34,322 nt of DNA from NCBI RefSeq assembly GCF_004919685.1, contig NZ_SMYZ01000108.1, positions 1 to 34,322 of the forward strand, read 5' to 3'. Below the pieces are notes generated by a model. The model ran no database searches and had not been told where the DNA came from. It saw only the letters and a program-made list of their open reading frames with translations. Shown piece after piece: positions 16,401 to 25,413 of this stretch; the stretch's first letter is position 1; each line of letters begins with the position of its first letter. Both the position numbers and the translations under genes were made by a program. This DNA comes from Mesorhizobium norvegicum. GTDB lineage: Bacteria; Pseudomonadota; Alphaproteobacteria; Rhizobiales; Rhizobiaceae.

Positions 16401-19400
16401 CAGATAGCGCGCCAGCTTCTGCACATTGGCGGCATCGGTCAGGCTGAGGCCCATATGGCGGGTCTGCACCTGGCTGCGCGTCCAGGCGAGCATGGCCTGG
16501 CGGGCAAAGCTCTCTGGGTGGTCGAGGCGCGCAATGGCCTCGTCCAGCTCGGTGCGGCCGGCGCCGACGACGGTCCAGAAGGTCAGCGATATCTTCTTGT
16601 TGGCCGGTACGCGCACCTGGCGGCGCAGCGAGGCGACGGGATCGAGCGTGAAGCCTGAATGGCCGCCAAGCCTGGCGCCCGGATCGAAGGCAGCCGCGTC
16701 GACAATGGTACGGCCACGGCCGATGAAGGCGCGCCTGTCGGTCTCGGCCTCGGCATCGCGCGCCGACCCGGACGGATCGGTGACGAAATGCACCATGGCG
16801 ACATCGGGCTCGCTGGTCTCGCGCTTGCGCCGCGTGGCGAAGATCGCCGCGTTATTCGCAGAGATTTCGGTTTCCACGAACATCTTCGAGAAGGCCGGAT
16901 GCGCGTTGTCGGACGCTTCCAGGCCGAGCACCAGTTCGGCAAAGGAGGTTACTTCGATGTGACGGTCGGACGGACCGTCATTGTAGAGCGTGACCCGACG
17001 GCCCTCGCCGTTGCCTTCCGAGATGACGATGCATTCGACCTCGGAGCGCAACGTGCCCACCGATTTGACGAAGCTCGCCTTGTCATCGGAGAACAGGGTC
17101 TGCGCCTTTTCCTCGGGCGCACGCTTCGGCTCAGCCGTCGCCGACCACCAGTCGCCGGTGCCGGCGTCACGCAGGAAGATGTAGGAGCCGAGCCGGTCCT
17201 CTGTCGGATCCGGCTGCCAGCGGGTGACGGACAGATCACCCCAGCGGCTGTAGCCCGAGCCGGTGGCGGTGACCATCACCGAATAGCGGCCGTTCGACAT
17301 GACGCTGGTCGACCGCAGCGACTGCAGCGGGTTGAGCACGATGCGGGTGTCGGGGCTTTCGACTTCGGTCTCGTCCTTGGCGCGTTCGTCGGCCTCGGTC
17401 CTGACGGTCGCGGTCGGGATGTCGCGCGGTGCCCTCTCCTGCAGCAAGAGTTCGGCCGATTCGATAACCGGATCGCTGTGGAAGCGGTCGCGCATGCGGC
17501 CTTCGAAGATGGCGTCGGCAACCGCCGCGATCGACATGCCCGAATGGTGGGCCATGTAGTTCTGCACGACGACATGATCGGTGCCTTCCGGCACGCGCTG
17601 CGGCGTGAAGTCGACGGCGTCATAGTAACCATGGCGGCCAAGCGCGCCGATCTCCCGCAATCGGGCGAGGTTCTGCACGGCTTCGCGCGGGTTGAACTGG
17701 GCGGCCAATATGGTGGCGTAAGGCGCGATCACCGTGTTCTGGCCCAGGCCGCGCTTCAGCCCGAGGCCGGGAACGCCGAAATTGGTGTACTGGTAGGTCA
17801 GTTCGCGGTCGCGGGCGTTGTAGGCCGCTTCCGAAATGCCCCACGGCACGTTCTTCTGGCGGCCATACTGGATCTGGCGCTTGATGATCAGCTTGCTGGT
17901 CTGGTTGAGAATCGAGCCCTGCGGCTCCTTCATCACCAGCGGCGGCATCAAATATTCGAACATCGAGCCGGACCAGGACATCAGCGCGCCCTGGAAACCG
18001 ATCTCGACGATCGGCCGGCCCAGCCGGAACCAGTGCTCGGTCGGCAGATCGCCCTTGGCGATGGCGAACAGGCTGGTCAGCCGCGCCTCGGAAGCCAGAA
18101 GGTCGTAGCAGCTTTCATCGAGCTGATGTTCCTCGACCCGGTAGCCGATCGACAGCAGCTTGCGCTCCGGCCGCATCAGGAAGGAGAAATCCATCTCGAA
18201 GGCGAAGCGGCGCGTGCGCTCGCGCAAGGTGAGCAGCTTGGCGCGCAGCGCCTCGACGGCATTGTCGTCGCTGTGCGCGTCATGCACATGCGCCTCACAG
18301 GTGGCTTCCAACCTTGCCGCCCAGTCGACGATAACGTCGCTCTGCGGCGACGCCGCCTCGGTGTGGATGGCTGTGGCAAGCTTGCGGATCTCGCCGGCCA
18401 GCACGGCCAGGTTGATGGTGCGGATCGACGCCATCTCCGGCTGCGCCTTGATGGTGTCGACCGCGCGCCGCATACCGTCGAGACGGTCGGCGAGGCGCTG
18501 GCGCAGGGGGCGCAGCTGGCGGCGGTCGTCGGGCAACTCGTCAAGGCTTTCGCTGACGATGGTGACGGTGTCGAGAATGCCTTCGAAATCGCCCTGGAGG
18601 TGGACGGAGGGCGCTTCGGCCCATTCGGCGCAAGCTGCCGCCACCGCCACCAGATGGCCGGCGAGATTGCCGCTGTCGACAGCCGAGATGTAAAGCGGAT
18701 AGAGCGGCTTCAGCGTCGTCGTGTCATACCAGTTGAAGAGGTGGCCGCGGTCGCGTGGCATGCCCTCGATGGTCGACATGGTGGCGTCGATACGAGTGAT
18801 GGCGTCGGACAGGCTGATCCAGCCGAAGTCGCGGGCAGAGACGACGGACAGCAGGTAGACGCCGATATTGGTCGGCGAGGTGCGAGGTGCGACGACCGGC
18901 GCCGGGCTTTCCTGGAAATTGTCGGGCGGCAGATGGTGATGCTCTGCGGTCACGAAGCTTTCGAAATAGTGCCATGTGCGCCGCGCCACCGTGCGCAAAG
19001 TATGGATATCGGCCTGCGATATGCGCAAGCGATCCTCGGTTTCCGCCGAACGGCTGATCCAGCTGGCGATGGCGGGCGAGCCAATCCAGAACAGGGCGAA
19101 GAAGAAGGCAACGAAGGCGCCGGTCGAATCGGCCAGCACCGGAATGGCAAGGCCGACAAAGCCGATGATCACGGCGCCATACATCATGCCGTAATACGAT
19201 CCGACATCATTGTCGCCCGCCTTGTGCGCCTGCGAGGCGGTGCGCCATTCCAAAAGGTTCTGGCGGCTGACGAACAGCCGGTAGAGCGTGCGCACGATGG
19301 CATCGCCCATCATCCAGGCGTTATGCGCCATCAGCACGATTTTCAGCGCCACCATGGCGGTGCCGAAGGCCACGTCGCGCGCCAGGGCCGAGAAATGGCC

Positions 19401-22025
19401 GCGCGGCGTCTGGTCGCCGCTCTTGGGCAGGATAGCGTTGACGATGTCGAATGTCGGCGCCATGAACAGGCTGAGGATCAGCAGGGCCTGCCATTGCGCG
19501 GCTTGCGTGAAGGGCAGCAGCGTCCAGCCGGCGATCGCCGCCATCACCCAGAAGATCGGCGTCAGCGAGCGGCGCAGATTGTCGATCATCTTCCAGCGCG
19601 AGAGAGCCGGCACGCCGGAGCGCGGATCGAGCATGAAGCCGAGCAGCTGCCAGTCGCCGCGCGCCCAGCGATGGTGGCGTGAGGCGTCGACCGAGTAGCG
19701 CGTCGGATAATCCTCGACCAGTTCGACGTCGGTGACCAGCGCCGAGCGCGCCAGCGCGCCTTCCAGCAGATCGTGGCTGAGGATGGTGTTTTCCTCGATG
19801 CGGCCCTGCAGCGCCGCCTCGAAGGCGTCGACGTGATAGAGGCCCTTGCCGGTGAAGGAACCGTCGCCGAAGACGTCCTGATAGAGATCGGACACGGCAA
19901 AGACATAGGGGTCGAGGCCGCGATTGGCCGAGAAGACCCGCTGGAAGAACGACGCATCGTCGCCGCTGGTCAGCGACGCGGTGATGCGCGGCTGCAAGAT
20001 CGCATAGCCGGCGGTGACAACGCGCTTGCTGGCGTCGAAATGCGGGCGGTTGAGCGGGTGGCAAAGCTTGCCCACCAGGGTCGCGACCGCGTCGCGGGTG
20101 GTGCGCGTGTCGGCATCGAGCGTCATCACGTGGACGACGTTCTCCGGCAGCGGCACGTCGAGCGGCAGGAACGTGGTGTCACTGTCACCGCGCAGCAGAA
20201 GGTCGAGTTCATGCAGCTTGCCGCGCTTGCGCTCCCAGCCCATCCAGGACCCTTGAGCCGCATTGAACAGCCGGCGCCGGTGCAGGATGTAGAAACGCGG
20301 CGCGCCTTCGGAGGGATAGCGGGCGTTGAGACGGGCGATCTCGGCGCGGGCGAATTCGAGGATTTCGGTATCCGCCGCGTCGATCTCGGTCTTGCTGTCG
20401 GGCCAGTCCGACAGCAGCGCGAAATGGATTTCATCGGCCGTGTTGGCGAGATGATGGACCTCGATATTGCGGATGTTTTCCTCGACATCGTCGCGCGAGC
20501 CGATCAGCGACGGCACCACCACAAGCGTGCGCGCCTCGGGCGGTACGCCGTGCCTGTAATCGTAGCCGACGAGGCGCGTCGGTTTCAAAAACAGCGATAC
20601 GACAGTGTTGAAGAAGGCGAGCGCGCCCTCGCTGGCCGGCACGGCAAACAGCGCCAGCATCAGAACGATCGACGGCACCGACAGGCCGAGATTGGCGAGT
20701 GCGTTGCCGGAGAGGACGAGAAGCAGGGCCGTCAGCGCAAACACCGGTACGACGATGCCAAGCCATCCGGTCTTGCGGAAGGCGCGCTTGATCGTCTGGC
20801 TGATGGTGGGCCGGTAGCCGATTGCCTTCTCCAGCTCCAGCCGGCGTGGGCCGACGAGAAAGAACCCGACATCTGTGTGGGCGGGCGCGGTCGCGGTTGG
20901 GACGGCAGTGCCTTCAGCATCGCCCGAGATGGTCTCGCCGGCGGCGTGGCCGGCCAGCTCGATGGCCTTTTCGGCGACACGATATTCCGAAAGGTCCGAG
21001 CGTCGCGCCAGTTCCTCGATCGCGGTGCGGTACTGGTCGCGCGAGAAGAAGTCGAGCGCGGCGAAATCGGTGCGCTCGCGCAGCACGGTATCGATGCGGC
21101 TGACGCCTTCGAACCACACGGTCCAGTCGACGTCGTTGATGAGGCGCAGGCCGCGGATGATGTTGCCCGTCGTCACATTGCCGCTGGACAGCGTGTGATG
21201 TTCGGAAATGATGATTTCCTCGGCGTCGGAGCCGGTCTTTTCGAGTTCGCCTTCCAGCCATTCCAGGGCCTTGCCGGCATTCTGCGATCCATCGCGCAAG
21301 CGGTAGAGCAGCTGGGTGGCAAAGGTGGTGTCCTGCGCGTGGGCGCCGAAGTTGGACAGGATCGCCTGCCGGTCGGCGCTGTCGTCGGTCGCCAGAACCT
21401 TGTCGGCCACATCGTTGGCGATCTGGCGCATCTGGCGGGTGCGATTGACCCTGACCGCCAGCCGGCGGAGATTTTCGATCAGGACGAAGCGCAACAGCGA
21501 CGGCAGCGCCCAGAGTTCGCCGATCTTCAGCGGCTCGACCGACTGAAAACCCTGGACGATGGACTTGAACATCGTCGCCGAGATGGAACTGTCCGAATGC
21601 GCCACATAGGTCCAGGCCAGTGCCAGCGCGCGCGGCACGCTGCCGCCGTCAGGCAGTTTCAAGGTCGGCAGCTGGCGATAGAAGCGGCGCGGCAGATCGC
21701 GCTTGACCTGGAAAATGGTCTCTTCGACCAGATAATTGTTGTCGAGCAGCCATTGTGCCGCCGGCGTGATCGTCTCGCCTCTGGCCTGCGCCGCATTGGT
21801 CGAACGGTAGACTTCCAGGATCTTCTTGGCACTGTCGCGGATACGGGCCTGAAAATCGAACGGCGTCAGGCCGAACAGATCGGTGAGGTCGCCTTTTGCC
21901 AGGCTTTCACCGAGCAGCCGAAGGCGCTCTTCGGGCAGGTAATTGGAGCGGATCGGCTCTTCGGTGATGGCCGGGAAGCTCGCGCTTGTCTTCTCGATTT
22001 GGGCAGGGTTCGTCTGAATATTCAT
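13416..22025 (-). CDS. ndvB: Cyclic beta-1,2-glucan synthase NdvB (ChvB)
   Basis: At 2869 residues this very large inner-membrane enzyme makes cyclic beta-1,2-glucan from UDP-glucose; Sinorhizobium NdvB has about 2830 residues. An N-terminal cytoplasmic region leads to membrane segments at about 421-490. The GT84 glycosyltransferase domain follows, with the sugar-nucleotide motif LDADT (D637, D639) and the RHHRW motif (783-787). More membrane segments lie near 805-860 and 935-985. Large beta-sandwich regions follow, and the C-terminal GH94-type phosphorylase domain carries GDWNDGM at 2546-2552, including the expected catalytic Asp. In this family the protein itself is the primer, the transferase elongates and cyclises, and the GH94 part sets chain length. 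The ATG at 22025 has CGGA upstream. NdvA follows on the same strand. Confidence 0.97.
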   Translation of the reverse strand: MNIQTNPAQIEKTSASFPAITEEPIRSNYLPEERLRLLGESLAKGDLTDLFGLTPFDFQARIRDSAKKILEVYRSTNAAQARGETITPAAQWLLDNNYLVEETIFQVKRDLPRRFYRQLPTLKLPDGGSVPRALALAWTYVAHSDSSISATMFKSIVQGFQSVEPLKIGELWALPSLLRFVLIENLRRLAVRVNRTRQMRQIANDVADKVLATDDSADRQAILSNFGAHAQDTTFATQLLYRLRDGSQNAGKALEWLEGELEKTGSDAEEIIISEHHTLSSGNVTTGNIIRGLRLINDVDWTVWFEGVSRIDTVLRERTDFAALDFFSRDQYRTAIEELARRSDLSEYRVAEKAIELAGHAAGETISGDAEGTAVPTATAPAHTDVGFFLVGPRRLELEKAIGYRPTISQTIKRAFRKTGWLGIVVPVFALTALLLVLSGNALANLGLSVPSIVLMLALFAVPASEGALAFFNTVVSLFLKPTRLVGYDYRHGVPPEARTLVVVPSLIGSRDDVEENIRNIEVHHLANTADEIHFALLSDWPDSKTEIDAADTEILEFARAEIARLNARYPSEGAPRFYILHRRRLFNAAQGSWMGWERKRGKLHELDLLLRGDSDTTFLPLDVPLPENVVHVMTLDADTRTTRDAVATLVGKLCHPLNRPHFDASKRVVTAGYAILQPRITASLTSGDDASFFQRVFSANRGLDPYVFAVSDLYQDVFGDGSFTGKGLYHVDAFEAALQGRIEENTILSHDLLEGALARSALVTDVELVEDYPTRYSVDASRHHRWARGDWQLLGFMLDPRSGVPALSRWKMIDNLRRSLTPIFWVMAAIAGWTLLPFTQAAQWQALLILSLFMAPTFDIVNAILPKSGDQTPRGHFSALARDVAFGTAMVALKIVLMAHNAWMMGDAIVRTLYRLFVSRQNLLEWRTASQAHKAGDNDVGSYYGMMYGAVIIGFVGLAIPVLADSTGAFVAFFFALFWIGSPAIASWISRSAETEDRLRISQADIHTLRTVARRTWHYFESFVTAEHHHLPPDNFQESPAPVVAPRTSPTNIGVYLLSVVSARDFGWISLSDAITRIDATMSTIEGMPRDRGHLFNWYDTTTLKPLYPLYISAVDSGNLAGHLVAVAAACAEWAEAPSVHLQGDFEGILDTVTIVSESLDELPDDRRQLRPLRQRLADRLDGMRRAVDTIKAQPEMASIRTINLAVLAGEIRKLATAIHTEAASPQSDVIVDWAARLEATCEAHVHDAHSDDNAVEALRAKLLTLRERTRRFAFEMDFSFLMRPERKLLSIGYRVEEHQLDESCYDLLASEARLTSLFAIAKGDLPTEHWFRLGRPIVEIGFQGALMSWSGSMFEYLMPPLVMKEPQGSILNQTSKLIIKRQIQYGRQKNVPWGISEAAYNARDRELTYQYTNFGVPGLGLKRGLGQNTVIAPYATILAAQFNPREAVQNLARLREIGALGRHGYYDAVDFTPQRVPEGTDHVVVQNYMAHHSGMSIAAVADAIFEGRMRDRFHSDPVIESAELLLQERAPRDIPTATVRTEADERAKDETEVESPDTRIVLNPLQSLRSTSVMSNGRYSVMVTATGSGYSRWGDLSVTRWQPDPTEDRLGSYIFLRDAGTGDWWSATAEPKRAPEEKAQTLFSDDKASFVKSVGTLRSEVECIVISEGNGEGRRVTLYNDGPSDRHIEVTSFAELVLGLEASDNAHPAFSKMFVETEISANNAAIFATRRKRETSEPDVAMVHFVTDPSGSARDAEAETDRRAFIGRGRTIVDAAAFDPGARLGGHSGFTLDPVASLRRQVRVPANKKISLTFWTVVGAGRTELDEAIARLDHPESFARQAMLAWTRSQVQTRHMGLSLTDAANVQKLARYLIYPDPFLRLPAESIATGLGKQSSLWPTSISGDFPIFLVRIGDVADLEIVAQALRFQEYMRTRGMMIDFVVVNEQASSYVQDLQRAVETLCENSRLRGKELGPRQHIFAVRRDLMDETTYKTLLAVARVVLHTRNGTIFDQIERAEAAALQARDALLPAALPVQRELPSLTPTTHASASQAVANVSADGSGLSQWNGFGGFDGDGRHYVVRLAGRRTTPQPWINVVSNASFGFHTSAEGAAFTWSRNSRDYQLTPWSNDPVSNRPGEGLYIYDQASGKAFSPLAAMVRDPSMTYEAWHGQGFSTFRSKRGPLSMDLTHVVDPVDPVKISRLRIQNSGSVPARLRVYAYAEWVLGGHRSRTAATIVPSRDAATGALLAQNPYGLDFSERVAFLAADGGVHSVTSDRSEFLGRHGSSELPQAVLSGAALSGRVEAGDDPCAAIARDIEIPAGGDVTLLWLLGDAESAEEASALVQEHRVKDFDQRLADNEREWRGFLDTIQVETPDKALDAMVNHWLPYQSLACRIRARSAFYQASGAFGFRDQLQDTLALLAHDPRLARDQILNAARRQFPEGDVQHWWLPRTGAGVRTLISDDVVWLAHATARYLLVTGDATILKEQLPFIDGQPLGEGEHDAFFPPEVSKKTASLYDHCARALDLAIKRSSPAGLPLILGGDWNDGMNRVGEHGKGESVWLGWFLLKTLGDFAPVAKTEGDAKRAQAWAKHADVLKRALESTAWDGEWYRRGSFDDGTPLGSRTSEECKIDSIAQSWSVLSGEGDPARSTTAMEQATKLLVDDKLKIVKLFTPPFSKTEKDPGYIKSYPPGVRENGGQYTHAATWFVIALAEMGQVDEAYRCFSMLNPVNHATDEASAEHYRVEPYVVAADIYAGDDNAGNGKGGRGGWTWYTGSAGWLYRAAVEGILGIERRGKRVQFKPKLPSHWDGYSANLKMLGAELKVRVIRDNKAKAVSLEVNGAKTKVSAVELKDGEVAEILIRIPA

Positions 22026-22091
22026 TGAAAATTCCGTAAGCGGGCAGTCAGCGGCGTCACCGCCACGGCAATGGCCCTAAAACCGATTCAA

Positions 22092-22107
22092 ATGCAATTG
22101 GTTGCAT
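22092..22107. promoter_or_regulatory. Inverted repeat upstream of ndvB
   Basis: ATGCAA-TTGG-TTGCAT (6+4+6) lies 67-82 bases before the ndvB start in an AT-richer patch that is the probable ndvB promoter. It is symmetrical enough to be an operator. I cannot assign a regulator. Confidence 0.35.
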
Positions 22108-22162
22108 AAACCCCATTTGCCGAAAGTTTGTTTCCGCACCACGACAGGGCGTCATCTCTCAG

Positions 22163-22230
22163 CGAAAAACAACGACGAGGACCCCTCCTCCCGTCGAGAT
22201 CGATCGACGGGGAGGATTCGGGCTTTTTCG
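22163..22230 (-). terminator. Symmetrical terminator after hutD
   Basis: A strong stem (TCCTCCCGTCGA at 22186-22197 pairing with 22204-22216, one bulged G) is flanked by CGAAAAA at 22163-22169 and TTTTTCG at 22224-22230. The flanks are themselves complementary. On the - strand the T-run follows the stem, placing it to end the hut transcript before the ndvB promoter. The mirrored A/T tracts could let it work both ways. Confidence 0.7.
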
Positions 22231-22293
22231 TGATGCCCGCCGTCAGTTTACGCTATAATGCGCCGGCATCGCGATCATGTTTGGAAACAAGCG

Positions 22294-22881
22294 TTAATCG
22301 TTGCCGGAGATGACGCCGATCCGGATCACGAACAGCGTTGCCTCATGGGAGGGCTGGACAAGCAGGCCGGCGCTGTCCGGACCGGCTACCAACGTGTCCA
22401 GCGCTCCGAGGCGAACCGGTTGGGCGGCGGGCACGATGACTTCGCCGTTCAAGCACAGGATGAGGGTTGTCCCGGCTTCAATCCGGATTTCCATGGGAGC
22501 CGAAATCACCAGGCGTTCGACCGAATGCGTCATCCGGCTTCGGCGGGTCATGACATTGAGATCGGTGATCGGCCCGCCGATCAGCGCGGCTGCGGTCGGC
22601 GCGTCAGCCGGGAAGGAAAACAGGGCGGTCGCCCTGTTTATGGATGTCGGCGGGTAGCCGGCAATCTCGAGGACAATGCCCTCGCCTTCGAGCACGGCAA
22701 GGGTGCGATCGATCCCGGCAAACTGCGAGAACGGGCCGCTCAATTCGACGCGCGCCATCGAGACGCGCCAGTCGAAATCGTCGAGCCCGGCACCAATGGG
22801 CGAGACGGCGATTTCCGTAGTCACGCCGCCGCCGTTCTTCCACGGCATCGACCGGTATTCGGCTGCCCGCAGGATGCGCAT
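22294..22881 (-). CDS. hutD: HutD family protein, accessory to histidine utilisation
   Basis: The 195-residue cupin-like protein begins MRILRAAEYRSMPWKNGGG, and this 'MPWKNGGG-x-TTEI' opening is diagnostic of HutD. No enzyme activity is established for the family. Work in Pseudomonas suggests it limits hut expression, perhaps by binding urocanate. The ATG at 22881 is chosen because it gives the family N-terminus, 12 bases after the hutU stop; a TTG directly after that stop would add four residues. It is the last gene of the hutIHGUD operon, followed by a strong terminator. Confidence 0.9.
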   Translation of the reverse strand: MRILRAAEYRSMPWKNGGGVTTEIAVSPIGAGLDDFDWRVSMARVELSGPFSQFAGIDRTLAVLEGEGIVLEIAGYPPTSINRATALFSFPADAPTAAALIGGPITDLNVMTRRSRMTHSVERLVISAPMEIRIEAGTTLILCLNGEVIVPAAQPVRLGALDTLVAGPDSAGLLVQPSHEATLFVIRIGVISGND

Positions 22882-22893
22882 CGGCTCAGCCAA

Positions 22894-24564
22894 TCAGCCG
22901 AGAATGCCGGGCAGGTTGAGCTGGTGCTCCTTGGCGCATTCGATGGCGATCTCGTAGCCGGCATCGGCGTGGCGCATGACACCGGTCGCCGGGTCGTTCC
23001 ACAACACCCGCTCCAGGCGCCTTGCTGCGTCCCTCGTACCGTCGGCGACGATGACCATGCCGGCGTGCTGCGAAAAGCCCATGCCAACGCCGCCGCCATG
23101 GTGCAGCGACACCCAGGTGGCGCCAGACGCTGTGTTGAGCAATGCGTTGAGCAGCGGCCAGTCGGACACCGCGTCGGAGCCGTCCTTCATCGATTCCGTC
23201 TCGCGGTTCGGCGAGGCGACCGAGCCGGAATCGAGATGATCGCGGCCGATGACGACAGGCGCCTTCAGCTCACCCTTGGCCACCATCTCGTTGAAGGCGA
23301 GGCCGAGCCGATGCCGATCGCCGAGGCCAACCCAGCAGATGCGCGCCGGCAGCCCCTGGAAGGCAATGCGCTCGCGCGCCATGTCCAACCAGTTGTGCAG
23401 ATGGGTGTTGCCGGGCGTCAGTTCGCGCACCTTGGCGTCGGTCTTGTAGATATCCTCCGGATCGCCCGACAGGGCCGCCCAGCGGAACGGCCCGATGCCG
23501 CGGCAAAACAGCGGACGGATATAGGCCGGCACGAAACCGGGGAAGGCGAAGGCGTTCTCGAAGCCCTCCTCCTTGGCCACCTGGCGGATGTTGTTGCCAT
23601 AGTCGAGCGTCGGCACGCCGGCGTTCCAGAACGCCACCATCGCCTCGACATGCTCACGCATCGAGGCACGCGCAGCCTTCTCGACCGCCTTCGGGTCGCT
23701 GACGCGCTTCTCGCGCCACTCAGCCATCGTCCAGCCTTTCGGCAGATAGCCGTTGATGGGATCATGCGCCGAGGTCTGGTCGGTGACCATATCGGGGCGA
23801 ATGCCACGCCTGAACATTTCCGGGACGATCTCGGCCGTATTGCCAAGCAGGCCGACCGACTTCGCCTCGCCGGCCTTGGTCCAGCGCTCGATCATCGCCA
23901 TCGCCTCATCGAGCGTTTCGGCCTTCTCGTCGACGTAGCGGGTGCGCAGGCGAAAATCGATCGAGTCCGGGTTGCATTCGATCGCCAGGCAGCAGGCGCC
24001 GGCCATGACGGCGGCCAGCGGCTGGGCACCGCCCATGCCGCCGAGCCCGCCGGTCAGTATCCATTTTCCCTTGAGATTGCCGCCATAATGCTGGCGGCCA
24101 GCCTCGACAAAGGTCTCGTAGGTACCCTGCACGATGCCTTGCGTGCCGATGTAGATCCACGAGCCGGCCGTCATCTGGCCGTACATCATCAGGCCCTTCT
24201 TATCGAGCTCGTTGAATTTTTCCCAGGTCGCCCAGTGCGGCACCAGGTTGGAGTTGGCGATCAGCACGCGCGGTGCATCCGGATGGGTGCGGAAGACGCC
24301 GACCGGCTTGCCGGACTGCACCAGCAGCGTCTCGTCATCGGCCAGCGTCCTCAACGAGGCGACGATGCGGTCGAAATCGTTCCAGGTCCGCGCTGCCCGG
24401 CCGATGCCGCCATAGACGACCAGCTCGTTGGGATTTTCGGCGACGTCGGGGTCGAGATTGTTCATCAGCATGCGCAACGGCGCTTCCGTCAGCCAGGAGC
24501 GGGCGCTGATTTCGGTGCCACGCGGGCTGCGGACTTCACGGATGTTGTGGCGAGGATTGTTCAT
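22894..24564 (-). CDS. hutU: Urocanate hydratase
   Basis: The 556-residue cytosolic enzyme converts urocanate to 4-imidazolone-5-propionate with tightly bound NAD+. The NAD-binding glycine-rich motif GGLGGMGG is near 170. The active-site Cys is C410 in ARICW, the same number as in the Pseudomonas putida enzyme. Other family blocks include FCRGIGPFRW (353-362), SGDPEDIYKTD and the C-terminal HHGGGVGMGFSQHAG. Length is typical. The ATG at 24564 has GGAG 8 bases upstream. It starts 27 bases after hutG and precedes hutD in the same operon. Confidence 0.98.
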   Translation of the reverse strand: MNNPRHNIREVRSPRGTEISARSWLTEAPLRMLMNNLDPDVAENPNELVVYGGIGRAARTWNDFDRIVASLRTLADDETLLVQSGKPVGVFRTHPDAPRVLIANSNLVPHWATWEKFNELDKKGLMMYGQMTAGSWIYIGTQGIVQGTYETFVEAGRQHYGGNLKGKWILTGGLGGMGGAQPLAAVMAGACCLAIECNPDSIDFRLRTRYVDEKAETLDEAMAMIERWTKAGEAKSVGLLGNTAEIVPEMFRRGIRPDMVTDQTSAHDPINGYLPKGWTMAEWREKRVSDPKAVEKAARASMREHVEAMVAFWNAGVPTLDYGNNIRQVAKEEGFENAFAFPGFVPAYIRPLFCRGIGPFRWAALSGDPEDIYKTDAKVRELTPGNTHLHNWLDMARERIAFQGLPARICWVGLGDRHRLGLAFNEMVAKGELKAPVVIGRDHLDSGSVASPNRETESMKDGSDAVSDWPLLNALLNTASGATWVSLHHGGGVGMGFSQHAGMVIVADGTRDAARRLERVLWNDPATGVMRHADAGYEIAIECAKEHQLNLPGILG

Positions 24565-24591
24565 GGCGTCACTCCATAAAAAGACCTGATG

Positions 24592-25413
24592 TCAGCCGCG
24601 CGCCCAGGATGTCGCGGTCTCGAGGATTTTCCGCAGCGTGGCGCGGATCGGTGCTGTAAACTCGGCATCGTAAGGCACCGGCCAATTGTCGGGCGCGCCC
24701 TTGCCTTCCGGCTCGCGCATGTAGCCACGGTTGGACAGCTCCATCTGCAGCGCATGCACGCCATCTTGAGGTTGTCCGAAATGGCGCGTGATCCAGCCGC
24801 CCTTGAAACGGCCATTGACGACAGAGATCTCGCCGGTCTCGGCCATGATCTGAGCGACTATCGCCTGCAAGGTCGGATCGGCGCTCTTGCCGTCATTGGT
24901 GCCGAGATTGAACACCGGTAGCGTGCCTTCGAACAGGCGCGGCAGCACCGAACGGATCGAGTGGCAATCATAGAGGACGATCTTTTCGTGCAGCCCGCGC
25001 AACCGGCCGATCTCGGCCTGCAAGGCGGCATGATAGGGCACGAAGAATTTTTCGCGGCGCTCGTCGATCTCCGATGGCCCCGGCTCTTCGCCCTCCCGAT
25101 ACAGCGGATCGCCATCGAAAGTCTCGGTTGGGCAGAGACCGGTCGTCGCCTGGCCGGGGTAGAGCGAGGCGCCGGACGGATCACGGTTGACGTCGATAAC
25201 AGTGCGCGAGATCGCCGTATGCACGACTGTCGCGCCGAGACCGCCTGCGAAATCATAGAGCTTGTCGATCCACCAGTCGCAGTCGCGGCGGCCGAGCCAG
25301 GGCGACACCAGCCGGTTCTCCAGGCCGGCGAGATCGATTCCGGTGTGCGGAATCGACACCAGCAACGGCGCTGTGCCAGGCGTGACGGTGAGCCAGGGCG
25401 TGCTTGCCATCAT
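24592..25413 (-). CDS. hutG: N-formylglutamate deformylase
   Basis: The 273-residue N-formylglutamate amidohydrolase releases formate and L-glutamate, the last step of the pathway. Family blocks are the N-terminal LLVSIPHTG with a metal-binding His, SRTVIDVNRDPSG, YDCHSIRS and the late ALQMELSNRGYM. This is the FGase family, not the arginase-like HutG of other bacteria, and it matches the presence of HutF. The ATG at 25413 overlaps the hutH stop (ATGA), so the two are translationally coupled; a second ATG follows immediately. Confidence 0.96.
   Translation of the reverse strand: MMASTPWLTVTPGTAPLLVSIPHTGIDLAGLENRLVSPWLGRRDCDWWIDKLYDFAGGLGATVVHTAISRTVIDVNRDPSGASLYPGQATTGLCPTETFDGDPLYREGEEPGPSEIDERREKFFVPYHAALQAEIGRLRGLHEKIVLYDCHSIRSVLPRLFEGTLPVFNLGTNDGKSADPTLQAIVAQIMAETGEISVVNGRFKGGWITRHFGQPQDGVHALQMELSNRGYMREPEGKGAPDNWPVPYDAEFTAPIRATLRKILETATSWARG

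Noticed and set aside
16659..19682. Very long open frame on the + strand opposite ndvB (also 19773-22028 and 22258-24579)
   Set aside because: These are antisense frames kept open by GC-rich codon bias in ndvB and hutD/hutU. They have Arg/Gln/His/Gly-rich, low-order composition and no recognisable domains or ribosome sites.
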